From Chryseobacterium gleum (GTDB lineage: Bacteria > Bacteroidota > Bacteroidia > Flavobacteriales_D > Crocinitomicaceae): DNA of 64,000 nt. The stretch lies in NCBI GenBank assembly GCA_945882095.1, contig CAMCWF010000007.1, positions 1 through 64,000 on the forward strand. Direction: 5' to 3'. Every line of letters begins with the position of its first letter. Within the stretch, counting starts at the first letter, position 1. The position numbers and the translations under genes are program-made. Below are positions 1 through 7,932 of the stretch, in pieces. Under the pieces are notes generated by a model. It was not told where the DNA came from. It saw only the letters and a program-made list of their open reading frames with translations, and made no database searches.

Positions 1-54
1 CTCGTCTTGGTGGGAATCCCTTTTTATTTCTTCACACGCGCTCGCAATAGTTGA
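1..54 (+). CDS. C-terminal tail of a membrane protein (partial)
   Basis: The window opens inside a reading frame that runs 17 codons to a TGA at 52-54. The tail is hydrophobic and aromatic (VGIPFYF) and then basic (TRARNS), as at the end of the last transmembrane helix of a transporter with a cytoplasmic tail. An amino-acid permease of the APC type would fit, but that is only an impression from 17 residues. It is co-directional with the next gene, 25 bases downstream. Confidence 0.4.
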   Translation, partial: LVLVGIPFYFFTRARNS

Positions 55-79
55 TTTTTGGTGACGTTTAACGCACCAT

Positions 80-937
80 ATGAAATGGAAAAACTTAAAA
101 TTCTCGAGCAGAAGTAACCTTAGTTTGTTATTGTGGTCTGTCATTGCACTGATGATTGTGCTTATCCCCAGAATTCTTCGAAACATCACTCCCCGTGAAG
201 AAATAAAATTTACGGTTACGCAGGAGAAACAAATAGAATCGATGGTGAAACATAATGTTTATCATCAAAAAAGACGAAAAAAAACCTACCATCGTCCCCC
301 AAAGAAATTTAATCCAAATCAATACGCTTTATCCGATTGGATGTATTTGGGATTAAGCCCCAAGCAAGCACAAGTGGTCTTAAAATTTACAAAGTATCCC
401 TTGCGGTCGAATGCTGATTTGGAAAAGATTTTTGTGATTCCCAAAGAACTTTTTGACATCATAAAAGACTCAACGTATTATGAAAAACCCACAAATGAAT
501 TCAAATTCGAACCGACAACGCCAAAAATTGTTGTGGAGGTCGAAAAAATTCCATTGTTTGAAATAGATAGCAGTAGGTTGGAAAATATCAAAGGAATCGG
601 ACCTTTTTACGCGAAAATGGTCATGAAATACCATTTTGCACTGGGAGGCATTTATAAAAAAGAACAACTATTAGAGGTTTATAAAATGAATGAGGCTACC
701 TACCAAATTTTATGTGAGCGGTTGGATTTCAGCCAAACAAAAGTTCACAAAATCTCTATAAATAAAGCCACAACAGAAGAATTGAACAAACATCCCTACC
801 TTAATTGGGCACAATCCAACTCAATTGTGAAGATGAGAAAACAAATTGGAGGCTACCATACCCTTGAAGAAATTAAGGATTCACATTTAATTAACGAAGA
901 AGATTTTGAGAAAGTACTTCCATACTTATCTTTGTAG
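80..937 (+). CDS. ComEA-like helix-hairpin-helix protein
   Basis: 285 aa. One N-terminal membrane segment (about residues 14-31) is followed by a basic linker and several helix-hairpin-helix units. The clearest is around residue 170 (IKGIGPFYAKMV); the last unit, about 226-283, begins INKATTEEL, the typical ComEA/T2SK opening. ComEA-family proteins bind double-stranded DNA at the cell surface during natural transformation; Bacteroidota carry several poorly studied relatives. The membrane anchor and repeated DNA-binding hairpins support an envelope DNA-binding role, but uptake itself is inferred. The ATG at 80 gives the anchor. The stop lies one base before the apt ATG, so the apt promoter sits inside this gene's 3' end. 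Confidence 0.8.
   Translation: MKWKNLKFSSRSNLSLLLWSVIALMIVLIPRILRNITPREEIKFTVTQEKQIESMVKHNVYHQKRRKKTYHRPPKKFNPNQYALSDWMYLGLSPKQAQVVLKFTKYPLRSNADLEKIFVIPKELFDIIKDSTYYEKPTNEFKFEPTTPKIVVEVEKIPLFEIDSSRLENIKGIGPFYAKMVMKYHFALGGIYKKEQLLEVYKMNEATYQILCERLDFSQTKVHKISINKATTEELNKHPYLNWAQSNSIVKMRKQIGGYHTLEEIKDSHLINEEDFEKVLPYLSL
905..934 (+). promoter_or_regulatory. apt promoter (TTTG / N18 / TAtcTTTG)
   Basis: TTTG at 905-908 and TATCTTTG at 927-934 are 18 bases apart, matching the Bacteroidota sigma-70 consensus (-33 TTTG or TTG, -7 TAnnTTTG). The -7 box ends four bases before the apt ATG at 939, so transcription should start at or next to the start codon. The promoter lies wholly inside the end of the upstream gene. 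Confidence 0.65.
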
Positions 938-938
938 T

Positions 939-1472
939 ATGAATTTGAAAGAACAAGTTTCATTGGCAATTAGAGATGTTCCCGATTTTCCAAAACCAAG
1001 AATCGTCTTCAAGGATATCACACCTATCATGCACGATGCTTCTTTATGCCGAGACATCACCCAGCATTTAGTGGATTTTTATGCTGATTTTGATTTACAA
1101 GGAATTGCTGGAATAGAAAGCCGAGGGTTTTTATTTGGCTTTCCTTTGGCCATGGCCTTAGGAATTCCATTTATTTTAATTCGCAAAAAAGGGAAATTAC
1201 CCTTTGACAAAATTTCTCATTCTTATGAGTTGGAATATGGCTCCGCGGTCATTGAAATGCACAGCGATGCGATCAAACCAGGTGATAAAATTCTAATTCA
1301 CGATGATTTACTCGCCACTGGAGGCTCTGCCTGCGCCGCTGCCGAATTAATTACCAAATGTGGTGGTACCATTGCCGGATTTGATTTTTTAATCAGCCTG
1401 TCCTTTTTAAATGGAAAATCAATGCTTTCAAAATATAGTCAACAAATAAACAGTATCGTTCAATATCCTTAA
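939..1472 (+). CDS. apt: adenine phosphoribosyltransferase
   Basis: 177 aa, the usual APRT length. It converts adenine and PRPP to AMP in purine salvage, in the cytosol. The N-terminal segment FPKPRIVFKDITPIM is typical, as are GIESRGFLFG and the PRPP-binding loop HDDLLATGGSA (roughly residues 118-128). The start is the ATG at 939; an earlier in-frame start at 906 would add 11 residues unlike APRT and would overlap the preceding gene. The PRPP synthase gene prs is elsewhere in the window (21.7-22.7 kb). Confidence 0.95.
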   Translation: MNLKEQVSLAIRDVPDFPKPRIVFKDITPIMHDASLCRDITQHLVDFYADFDLQGIAGIESRGFLFGFPLAMALGIPFILIRKKGKLPFDKISHSYELEYGSAVIEMHSDAIKPGDKILIHDDLLATGGSACAAAELITKCGGTIAGFDFLISLSFLNGKSMLSKYSQQINSIVQYP

Positions 1473-1481
1473 TTTCGCCTT

Positions 1482-2621
1482 ATGAACTTTGAATTAAATG
1501 AAAACCAAAGAATGATTGCACAAATGGTGCGTGACTTCGCTGAAAAAGAAATCAAACCCAACATGATGCAGTGGGATCAGGATGAGTTTTTTCCTGTAGA
1601 AACCATGAAAAAAATGGGTTCCCTCGGACTGTTAGGGATTTTTGTACCGGAAAGCTATGGCGGATCGGGGTTTTCATATTTTGAATACGCAACGGCACTG
1701 ATGGAATTGGGTAAAGTTTGTGGTGGAATCGGTCTAAGCGTGGCTGCACACAACTCCCTTTGCACTGGACATATTTATTACCATGGAAATGAAGAACAAA
1801 AAAGAAGATTTATTCCAAAATTGGCTTCAGGAGATTTTATTGGGGCTTGGGGTTTAACGGAACCCAATACCGGTTCTGATGCGATGCGTATGAAAACCAC
1901 TGCAGTTAAAGATGGTAACGACTGGATCATCAATGGCGCTAAAAATTGGATTACCCATGGTTTATCCGGAGATGTTGCTGTTATCCTGGTTCGCACAGGA
2001 GAGCTTTTAGATAGCAATGGCATTACTGCATTTATCATCGAAAAAGATATGCCTGGTTTTTCAGCTGTAAAAATCAAAGATAAATTTGGGGTCCGCGCAA
2101 GTGAAACCGCTGAGATGATTTTTGACAATGTTCGAGTTCCTGCTGAAAATGTAATTGGAGAAGTTGGAATGGGCTTTAAACAAGCGATGCAGGTCTTGGA
2201 TGGCGGAAGAATCTCCATTGCCTCTTTAAGTTGTGGAATTGCCCGCGGTGCGTTCGAGGCTTCCGTAAAATATGCAAAAGAAAGAGAACAATTTGGACAA
2301 TCGATTTCAAATTTCCAAGGCATTTCATTTAAGTTAGCTGATATGGCGACTGAAATCAGTGCAGCGGAACTTTTGACATTTCAAGCAGCCTATCGAAAAA
2401 ATAACAAGCTTTCAGTTACAAAGGAAGGGGCTTATGCAAAATACTATGCTTCCGAGGTTTCTGTACGTTGCGGGAACGAAGCGGTACAAATTATGGGGGG
2501 TTACGGGTATACGAGAGAATATCCAGCGGAGAAGTTTCTACGTGACGCCAAATTGATGACCATTGGGGAGGGAACCTCAGAAATACAAAAAGTCGTTATT
2601 TCAAGAGAATTAATGAAATAA
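1482..2621 (+). CDS. acyl-CoA dehydrogenase
   Basis: 379 aa, the normal length of short/medium-chain acyl-CoA dehydrogenases. It performs the FAD-dependent alpha,beta-dehydrogenation of acyl-CoA in fatty-acid or branched-chain amino-acid breakdown. Signatures: the flavin-site motif GAWGLTEPNTGSDA, QIMGGYGYTREYP, and the C-terminal IGEGTSEIQ that contains the catalytic glutamate. Substrate chain length cannot be read from the sequence. A -7-like box TAatTTCG (1470-1477) overlaps the apt stop codon and ends four bases before the ATG, so the gene may have its own near-leaderless promoter as well as read-through from apt. Confidence 0.93.
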   Translation: MNFELNENQRMIAQMVRDFAEKEIKPNMMQWDQDEFFPVETMKKMGSLGLLGIFVPESYGGSGFSYFEYATALMELGKVCGGIGLSVAAHNSLCTGHIYYHGNEEQKRRFIPKLASGDFIGAWGLTEPNTGSDAMRMKTTAVKDGNDWIINGAKNWITHGLSGDVAVILVRTGELLDSNGITAFIIEKDMPGFSAVKIKDKFGVRASETAEMIFDNVRVPAENVIGEVGMGFKQAMQVLDGGRISIASLSCGIARGAFEASVKYAKEREQFGQSISNFQGISFKLADMATEISAAELLTFQAAYRKNNKLSVTKEGAYAKYYASEVSVRCGNEAVQIMGGYGYTREYPAEKFLRDAKLMTIGEGTSEIQKVVISRELMK

Positions 2622-2623
2622 TT

Positions 2624-2654
2624 TTTGGATTTATGGCTTAATGCCGTATCTTCG
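2624..2654 (+). promoter_or_regulatory. rpsU promoter (TTTG / N19 / TAtcTTCG)
   Basis: TTTG at 2624-2627 and TATCTTCG at 2647-2654 are separated by 19 bases. The last -7 triplet is TCG rather than TTG; the same TTCG variant precedes the acyl-CoA dehydrogenase, gldA and the receptor gene at 63.3 kb. About 31 bases remain to the rpsU ATG, so this transcript has a leader, unlike the apt-type promoters. Confidence 0.6.
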
Positions 2655-2685
2655 CAACCCGAAATTAAATTTATAAAGACATCCT

Positions 2686-2877
2686 ATGCTAATTATACCT
2701 ATAAAAGAAGGCGAAAACATCGAAAGAGCTTTAAAGAAGTACAAGAAAAAGTTTGAAAAAACCAAAGTAATGAATGAGCTCAGAGGAAGGAAAGAATTTG
2801 AAAAGCCATCCATCTCTCGTCGTCAAGAAGTTATTCGTGCAGCATACAAACAAAGAATGCAATCCCAACAAGGGTAA
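2686..2877 (+). CDS. rpsU: 30S ribosomal protein S21
   Basis: 63 aa, matching bS21. It begins with MLIIPIKEGENIERALKKYK, then FEKTKVMNELR and a basic C-terminus containing RRQEVIRAAYKQR, the conserved S21 pattern. S21 sits by the 3' end of 16S rRNA on the platform of the small subunit; in Bacteroidota it is part of the protein pocket thought to sequester the anti-Shine-Dalgarno, which fits the absence of clear Shine-Dalgarno sites here. It has its own promoter upstream and a hairpin terminator downstream, directly before xerC. Confidence 0.96.
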   Translation: MLIIPIKEGENIERALKKYKKKFEKTKVMNELRGRKEFEKPSISRRQEVIRAAYKQRMQSQQG

Positions 2878-2901
2878 CCTTACTGATACATATTCGTTAA
2901 C

Positions 2902-2924
2902 AAGGGGCTTAAGCCCCTTTTTTT
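2902..2924 (+). terminator. rpsU intrinsic terminator abutting the xerC start codon
   Basis: Perfect 7-bp stem AAGGGGC / GCCCCTT with a TTAA loop (2902-2919), followed by T's at 2918-2924. The next three bases are the xerC ATG (2925-2927). Read-through transcripts would carry the hairpin right against the start codon. Confidence 0.85.
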
Positions 2925-3797
2925 ATGCTTTCTGGTTTTTACAACTACCTGCGATTCGAGAGAAGATTTTCTGAACATACCGTGAAGGCCTATTCATCAG
3001 ACCTTTCGCAATTCATGAAATTTGCTGACATCCAAGCGTGTTCGGAATTCGTTCCACTCAGCGCTTCCTTCATTCGGGGATGGATCGTACACCTTATGGA
3101 AAATTCACAATCCAATAAAAGCATTAACCGGAAGTTAGCGACTTTAAGAACGTTTTACACTTGGTTGCGGAAGGAAGGACTAACCGAAGAAAACCCCATG
3201 TTAAAAATAACGGGGCCTAAAACCGAAAAGCGTTTGCCAACCTTTGCTAAGGAACAAGACCTAGAGTCGCAAAAAACTGCGCTCGTTTTTGGAAACAACT
3301 TCCAAGGACTGAGGGACGAATTGATTTTTGAATTTTTTTACCAAACGGGGATTCGTTTAAGCGAACTGGTTCAGCTCAAACGAGACGATGTGACTCAACA
3401 AACCATCAAGGTATTGGGAAAACGAAACAAGGAGCGATTGATTCCCATTTCACCGACATTGAATCAGAAGATCATGCTTTACCTCCCCCTTCGAGAAAAA
3501 ATCAGTAAAACAAACCGATTTTTTACGCTTGACAATGGTAAGGAACTCTATCCCGCTTTTGTCTACCGAAAAATCCATGCTTTGTTAGGGGCTTTGACAC
3601 ACTTGGATAAGCGTAGCCCGCATGTCTTGCGCCATACCTTTGCAACGCATATGTTAAACCATGGGGCAGGTTTAGAAACCTTAAAAGAACTGTTAGGCCA
3701 TGCCTCATTGGCAGCAACACAAGTGTATACACACAATTCTTTTGCGCAACTCACCAAAGCATACAATACAGCACATCCCCGGTCAACCCAGAAATAG
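2925..3797 (+). CDS. xerC: tyrosine recombinase XerC/XerD type
   Basis: 290 aa. An N-terminal SAM-like core-binding domain (residues 1-85) precedes the catalytic domain with all tyrosine-recombinase residues visible: Arg in TGIRLSEL, His-x-x-Arg in HVLRHTFATH, His in LLGHASL and the nucleophilic Tyr in TQVYTH. Chromosome-dimer resolution at dif is the expected role; length and lack of neighbouring mobile genes argue against an integrase. The ATG immediately after the rpsU terminator matches the usual N-terminus (FYNYLRFERRFSEHTVKAY). No separate -7 box is obvious, so expression may depend on rpsU read-through. Confidence 0.9.
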   Translation: MLSGFYNYLRFERRFSEHTVKAYSSDLSQFMKFADIQACSEFVPLSASFIRGWIVHLMENSQSNKSINRKLATLRTFYTWLRKEGLTEENPMLKITGPKTEKRLPTFAKEQDLESQKTALVFGNNFQGLRDELIFEFFYQTGIRLSELVQLKRDDVTQQTIKVLGKRNKERLIPISPTLNQKIMLYLPLREKISKTNRFFTLDNGKELYPAFVYRKIHALLGALTHLDKRSPHVLRHTFATHMLNHGAGLETLKELLGHASLAATQVYTHNSFAQLTKAYNTAHPRSTQK

Positions 3798-3802
3798 ATT
3801 TG

Positions 3803-4129
3803 CTATCTTAACTTGGGATTGTCCTTATGCCTGAGATGGTCTCGTTCTGTTTTCTTGCGAATGTTCTCTTCGAAAGAAGCACATAAATCAATCCCCGTTT
3901 GATTGGCAATGCAAAACAAAACGAACATTACATCTGCCAATTCATCTCCTAAACTTGCTCCTTTATCTGATTCTTTCTCACTTTGTTCGCCATAACGTCT
4001 TGCCATGATTCGGGCGACTTCGCCTACCTCTTCGGTTAAGATTGCCATGTTTGTAAGAGGGTCGAAATACCTTACGCCATGAGACTGTATCCATTGGTCA
4101 ACGGATGCCTGGGCTTCACTTATTTTCAT
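3803..4129 (-). CDS. MazG-family nucleotide pyrophosphohydrolase
   Basis: 108 aa, single MazG/MazG-like domain. The metal-binding pattern is present: LTEEVGEVAR (ExxE) and DELADVMF (ExxD). The family hydrolyses (d)NTPs to monophosphate and pyrophosphate, often as house-cleaning of abnormal nucleotides; exact substrate unknown. The gene's start overlaps the 3' end of ribE by 14 bases, so the two are probably co-translated. It ends only five bases from the convergent xerC stop. Confidence 0.88.
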   Translation of the reverse strand: MKISEAQASVDQWIQSHGVRYFDPLTNMAILTEEVGEVARIMARRYGEQSEKESDKGASLGDELADVMFVLFCIANQTGIDLCASFEENIRKKTERDHLRHKDNPKLR

Positions 4130-4712
4130 ACACTTTTAAATATTTTGAAACGTATTTTCCCAAAACATCAAACTCCAAATTGACCTCATCTCCCGCTTTC
4201 AACGAATGGAAATTGGTATGCTCGTAAGTGTATGGAATGATGCAAACGCTGAAATGATTAACCCCTGCATCTACAACGGTCAGACTCACCCCATTTACAG
4301 TAATGGATCCTTTTTCGATGGTTAAGTCCGATGTGTTGTATTTAAAACTATACTTCCAGCTTCCTGATTGGTTTTCAATGGAGGTGCAGACCCCTGTGAC
4401 ATCCACATGACCTTGTACAATATGACCATCCAAACGGCCATTAAAGGCAAGGCTACGCTCAATGTTAACTTGATCTCCCAATTTCCAATCGCGCAAATTG
4501 GTTTTAGAAAGTGTTTCTTTAATCGCGGTTACCTTGTACATGTTTTGTTCGGGCCAAAGGTCCACTATGGTTAAACAACAGCCATTGTGGGCAAGGCTTT
4601 GGTCAATTTTAAAAGCACCCGTTAAATCGGAATGGAAAATGTAATGTACATTTTCTCCTTCTTTTTCCATCGATTTTAACGTAGCCATTTGTTCAATAAT
4701 TCCTGTAAACAT
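4116..4712 (-). CDS. ribE: riboflavin synthase alpha chain
   Basis: 198 aa. It dismutates two 6,7-dimethyl-8-ribityllumazine to riboflavin. It has the hallmark N-terminus MFTGIIE and two internally repeated lumazine-binding barrels: residues 1-97 (LAHNGCCLTIV) and 98-195 (GSITVNGVSLTVVD). The start is the ATG at 4712, which restores MFTGIIE; an upstream in-frame start adds 11 residues inside the regulator gene. Only one base separates it from the response-regulator stop, and no FMN riboswitch sits between them. No other riboflavin gene is nearby. Confidence 0.95.
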   Translation of the reverse strand: MFTGIIEQMATLKSMEKEGENVHYIFHSDLTGAFKIDQSLAHNGCCLTIVDLWPEQNMYKVTAIKETLSKTNLRDWKLGDQVNIERSLAFNGRLDGHIVQGHVDVTGVCTSIENQSGSWKYSFKYNTSDLTIEKGSITVNGVSLTVVDAGVNHFSVCIIPYTYEHTNFHSLKAGDEVNLEFDVLGKYVSKYLKVYENK

Positions 4713-4713
4713 A

Positions 4714-5400
4714 TCAGTCTTTTTGGTTTGTAAATTTATACCCAACCCCTCGAATCGAATGGAAATAACTGGGGTTTTTTTGATCTGGCTCGAAAATTTT
4801 TCGGAACCCTAAAATAAAATTGTCAATCGTCCTGCTCGTAGGGTATACGTCTTCTCCCCATATTTTATCCAAAATTTCATCTCGAGACAACACCTTGTTT
4901 TCATTTTGAAGAAACAATTGAAGCAAAGCAATTTCTTTTTTAGAAAATTGATGAATTGGTCTTGCTTGCGCATCTTTTGCCTCTAAAGTATCCATGTCAA
5001 TCGAAATTTTGCCGACCTTAAAACTTAACTGTTTCCTCGGTAAGAGTGCAAACACACGTAGTAACAGCTCTTCCAGATCAAAGGGTTTCGGAAGGTAGTC
5101 ATTTGCCCCTGCTCTCAATCCTTCAATGCGATCATGCGTGGTCCCTTTCGCAGATAAAAACAATATGGGTATTTTACTTACTTTCCTCAATTCATTACAC
5201 AAGTCAATGCCATTCTTCCCTGGCAACATATTATCTAAAATCACTAGGTCACATTTAAGAAGGCTGCTCAATTCCAAAAAAGCGGTTGATCCTGAGGCAT
5301 AGGAAATAACTTCGTAACCTTCCAATTCCAAATTAAAACGGATGAAATTCTGAAGGGTAGAATCGTCTTCAACTAAACAAATCCTTAATGCTGATTTCAA
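4714..5400 (-). CDS. OmpR/PhoB-family response regulator
   Basis: 228 aa. N-terminal receiver with the acidic pair ED near residues 11-12, phospho-acceptor Asp56 (LVILDNMLPG) and conserved Lys105 (YLPKPF), then a winged-helix DNA-binding domain (about 135-228) ending IRGVGYKF. No histidine kinase is adjacent. It is the first gene of a tight regulator-ribE-mazG run: its TGA stop is one base from the ribE ATG. It is divergent from the T9SS serine protease across 48 bases, so shared regulation is possible. The kinase partner and target genes cannot be read from the sequence. Confidence 0.92.
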   Translation of the reverse strand: MKSALRICLVEDDSTLQNFIRFNLELEGYEVISYASGSTAFLELSSLLKCDLVILDNMLPGKNGIDLCNELRKVSKIPILFLSAKGTTHDRIEGLRAGANDYLPKPFDLEELLLRVFALLPRKQLSFKVGKISIDMDTLEAKDAQARPIHQFSKKEIALLQLFLQNENKVLSRDEILDKIWGEDVYPTSRTIDNFILGFRKIFEPDQKNPSYFHSIRGVGYKFTNQKD

Positions 5401-5448
5401 ATTGAAAATGTATATTTGTCCGTGAAATTAACTAAAATCCTATCAGCT

Positions 5449-7857
5449 ATGAAAAAACTTTTACTCGGACTTACGGGTATGGCAATTTCCTTTACGTTTT
5501 ATTGCCAATTGCCTTCGATTAACAAATTTAATGTCAATAAAGACATTCCTACATTAGAAGTGGCTGTTCCCAACATGACACAGATTCACAACGAAGATGT
5601 GGTAAGGGACAACCAAGGAATGCTATACAGAATTGGGGTGGCACAAACCGTGAATGTTTCTCCTTTGAACAGCGGTCTATGGTCTACGCTTTCAAATGGA
5701 AATCGCCAATGGCAATTACGCGTGCATTCAAGCCAAGCTGAAGCGTTGAGTTTTCTTTTCAGCACTTTTAAATTGTATGGAAATACAACTTTAGAAATTC
5801 GCAACCTGGCAGGCGCATTGGTACACCCTGTGCTTACCTCGAAGGATGTTGAGTCTCATTTTATGTACAATGCGGCCTTGTGTTTTGGAGATGATATGAT
5901 CATTACTTTGACTGAATCACCAAATGTTCAAACATCTGAACTCTTTATCGACAGAATCATTTACAATTATCGCTCAACAGGTAACGTAAGTCAGACAAAA
6001 ATCAACGAATCAGAGGCTTGTGAAGTTAATGTAAACTGCAGTCCTGTTGGAAACAACTGGCAAAATCAAAAGAGAGGTGTTGCGCGCATTTACGTAGTTG
6101 AAGGTGGAAGCGCTGGATGGTGCACAGGGTCGTTGGTGAACAATGTTGCCAATGATTGTAAACCTTTGTTTTTAACGGCTTTGCATTGTGGAGTGAACTG
6201 CACTACTGCAGATTTCAACCAATGGAAATTCTATTTTAGATATGAAGCGCCGAGTTGTTCAAATCCTGCTACCGTTGGGACCTTAGCGAATTATTTTATT
6301 TCTGGAAGTGTTAAACTTTCGGATTCTGGAGATGGCGGAGGAAGCACAGGATCTGACTTTTTGTTGGTGCAATTGGGAACATTGGCAAACCAAGCAACGA
6401 CTGTAACTACCTTAAAATCTGCCAATTTCAACGCCTATTGGAATGGTTGGGATGCCAACAATACAGCAACCACAGGCGGTGTAGGAATACATCATCCGGC
6501 TGGTGACATTAAAAAAATATCCACTTTTAATGGGACAACGGTATCTACTTCATGGGGAGGTAGCACGGCAAACACGCACTGGAGGCTTACTTGGTCTTCC
6601 AATGCCAATGGCTATGGTGTGACAGAAGGAGGCTCATCAGGATCACCATTGTTTAACAATTCTTCGGGCCGTATTGTCGGCACATTAACCGGTGGAGGCT
6701 CTTTTTGCTCCGCTCAAAATGCACCTGATTCCTATGGGAAAACATCTTACCATTGGACATCGAACGGAGCTGCAGCGAACCGTCGCTTGAAAACCCATTT
6801 AGACCCTGCCAACACGGGGGCATTAACGCTAAATGGATCAAATGATCCATGTTCCAATCCAGTAGCCCCCGTTGCGAATTTTATAGGGGCGCCATTGACC
6901 GTGAATACAGGAAACAACGTTTCTTTCACCGATTTAAGTACGGGTGTTCCAACCTCTTGGGCTTGGACCATTTCAGGAAGCGGATGGTCGTACACTGGCG
7001 GTACGAGTGCCACTTCTCAAAATCCGATTGTTACGTTTAATAACGTTGGACAATACACAGTAACCTTGGTTGCTACAAATGCCATGGGAAGTGACTCTGA
7101 AGTTAAAAACAACTACATTACCGTGGTTCAAGCAACGGGTCCATGCGCTGCTGCTGCTGACACCTGCGATGAATACATCAAAACCGTATTGTTGAATACG
7201 ATCAACAACAACTCTGGCGCTTGTACGGCCGGCGGTTATGCAGATTACACTGCAATGTCTACTTCTTTGGCGAAAGGATCTGCATACAGTGCAACCATTA
7301 CACCAGGCATCATTGGCCAAGCAGGGAACATTGCCTATACAAATGATGAGATTGCCATGTGGATAGATTACAACAACGATTTAGATTTCTCAGATGCAGG
7401 AGAACAAGTTGGATATGTAATCGTGGCAGCAGGTTGGAGCAATGTATTCAACTTTACAGTGCCCGCTTCAGCGACCACAGGAATGACACACATGCGTGTT
7501 CGGATTTCCTACCAAGGGGCAGGCGCCATCGTTCCTTGTGGAACCCTTCCTTATGGTGAAACAGAAGATTACATGGTAAACATCACGGCAAGTTCAGGAT
7601 TAAATACATTAAATGAATCCATGATCAATGTATACCCAAATCCTACAGAAGATGCTTTAAACATAGATTTAGGCTCTTTGAACAACCAGGTTTCTGGAAT
7701 TACCATTACAGATCTTACCGGAAAAGTAGTGTTTACAACAACACAATTTGACGCTTCCATTGTTACCATTCCTGTAATCAATTTTGCAAAAGGAATGTAT
7801 CATGTCAATGTTACCACCACAGAAGGTACATTGGTAAAAAGCATCATGAAAAACTAA
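5449..7857 (+). CDS. T9SS-exported trypsin-like serine protease (lysyl-endopeptidase type) with PKD and GEVED domains
   Basis: 802 aa from the ATG at 5449, which begins a clear signal peptide (MKKLLLGLTGMAISF, ending near FYCQ); an upstream TTG in frame adds only 11 residues. The S1-type peptidase region shows the triad: His246 (TALHC), Asp303 (GSDFLLVQ) and Ser397 (GSSGSP), with paired cysteines as in bacterial lysyl endopeptidases. A PKD domain follows (about 474-562), then a GEVED domain (DYNNDLDFSDAGEQ to GETEDY, about 580-713), and a class-A T9SS sorting domain (NVYPNPTEDAL to the end, about 725-802). The product should be cleaved and anchored at, or released from, the cell surface. Cleavage after lysine is inferred from family resemblance. 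A TATATTTG box lies at 5411-5418. Confidence 0.9.
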   Translation: MKKLLLGLTGMAISFTFYCQLPSINKFNVNKDIPTLEVAVPNMTQIHNEDVVRDNQGMLYRIGVAQTVNVSPLNSGLWSTLSNGNRQWQLRVHSSQAEALSFLFSTFKLYGNTTLEIRNLAGALVHPVLTSKDVESHFMYNAALCFGDDMIITLTESPNVQTSELFIDRIIYNYRSTGNVSQTKINESEACEVNVNCSPVGNNWQNQKRGVARIYVVEGGSAGWCTGSLVNNVANDCKPLFLTALHCGVNCTTADFNQWKFYFRYEAPSCSNPATVGTLANYFISGSVKLSDSGDGGGSTGSDFLLVQLGTLANQATTVTTLKSANFNAYWNGWDANNTATTGGVGIHHPAGDIKKISTFNGTTVSTSWGGSTANTHWRLTWSSNANGYGVTEGGSSGSPLFNNSSGRIVGTLTGGGSFCSAQNAPDSYGKTSYHWTSNGAAANRRLKTHLDPANTGALTLNGSNDPCSNPVAPVANFIGAPLTVNTGNNVSFTDLSTGVPTSWAWTISGSGWSYTGGTSATSQNPIVTFNNVGQYTVTLVATNAMGSDSEVKNNYITVVQATGPCAAAADTCDEYIKTVLLNTINNNSGACTAGGYADYTAMSTSLAKGSAYSATITPGIIGQAGNIAYTNDEIAMWIDYNNDLDFSDAGEQVGYVIVAAGWSNVFNFTVPASATTGMTHMRVRISYQGAGAIVPCGTLPYGETEDYMVNITASSGLNTLNESMINVYPNPTEDALNIDLGSLNNQVSGITITDLTGKVVFTTTQFDASIVTIPVINFAKGMYHVNVTTTEGTLVKSIMKN

Positions 7858-7876
7858 TTTTACCTACACGGTTTTG

Positions 7877-7917
7877 AGCCCCTACCCAATGAGAAATCTA
7901 AGGGAGGGGCTTTTTTT
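7877..7917 (+). terminator. intrinsic terminator after the serine protease
   Basis: Arms agcccctaccc (7877-7887) and gggaggggct (7902-7911) pair with one bulge across a 14-base loop, followed by seven T's (7911-7917). The uvrC -7 box begins three bases later. Confidence 0.8.
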
Positions 7918-7920
7918 ATG

Positions 7921-7928
7921 TACTTTTG
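7921..7928 (+). promoter_or_regulatory. -7 box of a near-leaderless uvrC promoter
   Basis: TACTTTTG matches TAnnTTTG and ends four bases before the uvrC ATG at 7933. The corresponding -33 region falls in the terminator stem and shows no good TTTG, so only the -7 element is supported. Confidence 0.5.
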
Positions 7929-7932
7929 TTAG

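Noticed and set aside
1778-2323. Minus-strand open frame of 181 codons inside the acyl-CoA dehydrogenase gene
   Set aside because: Fully antisense to a conserved gene, with low-quality proline/serine-rich product and no start context.
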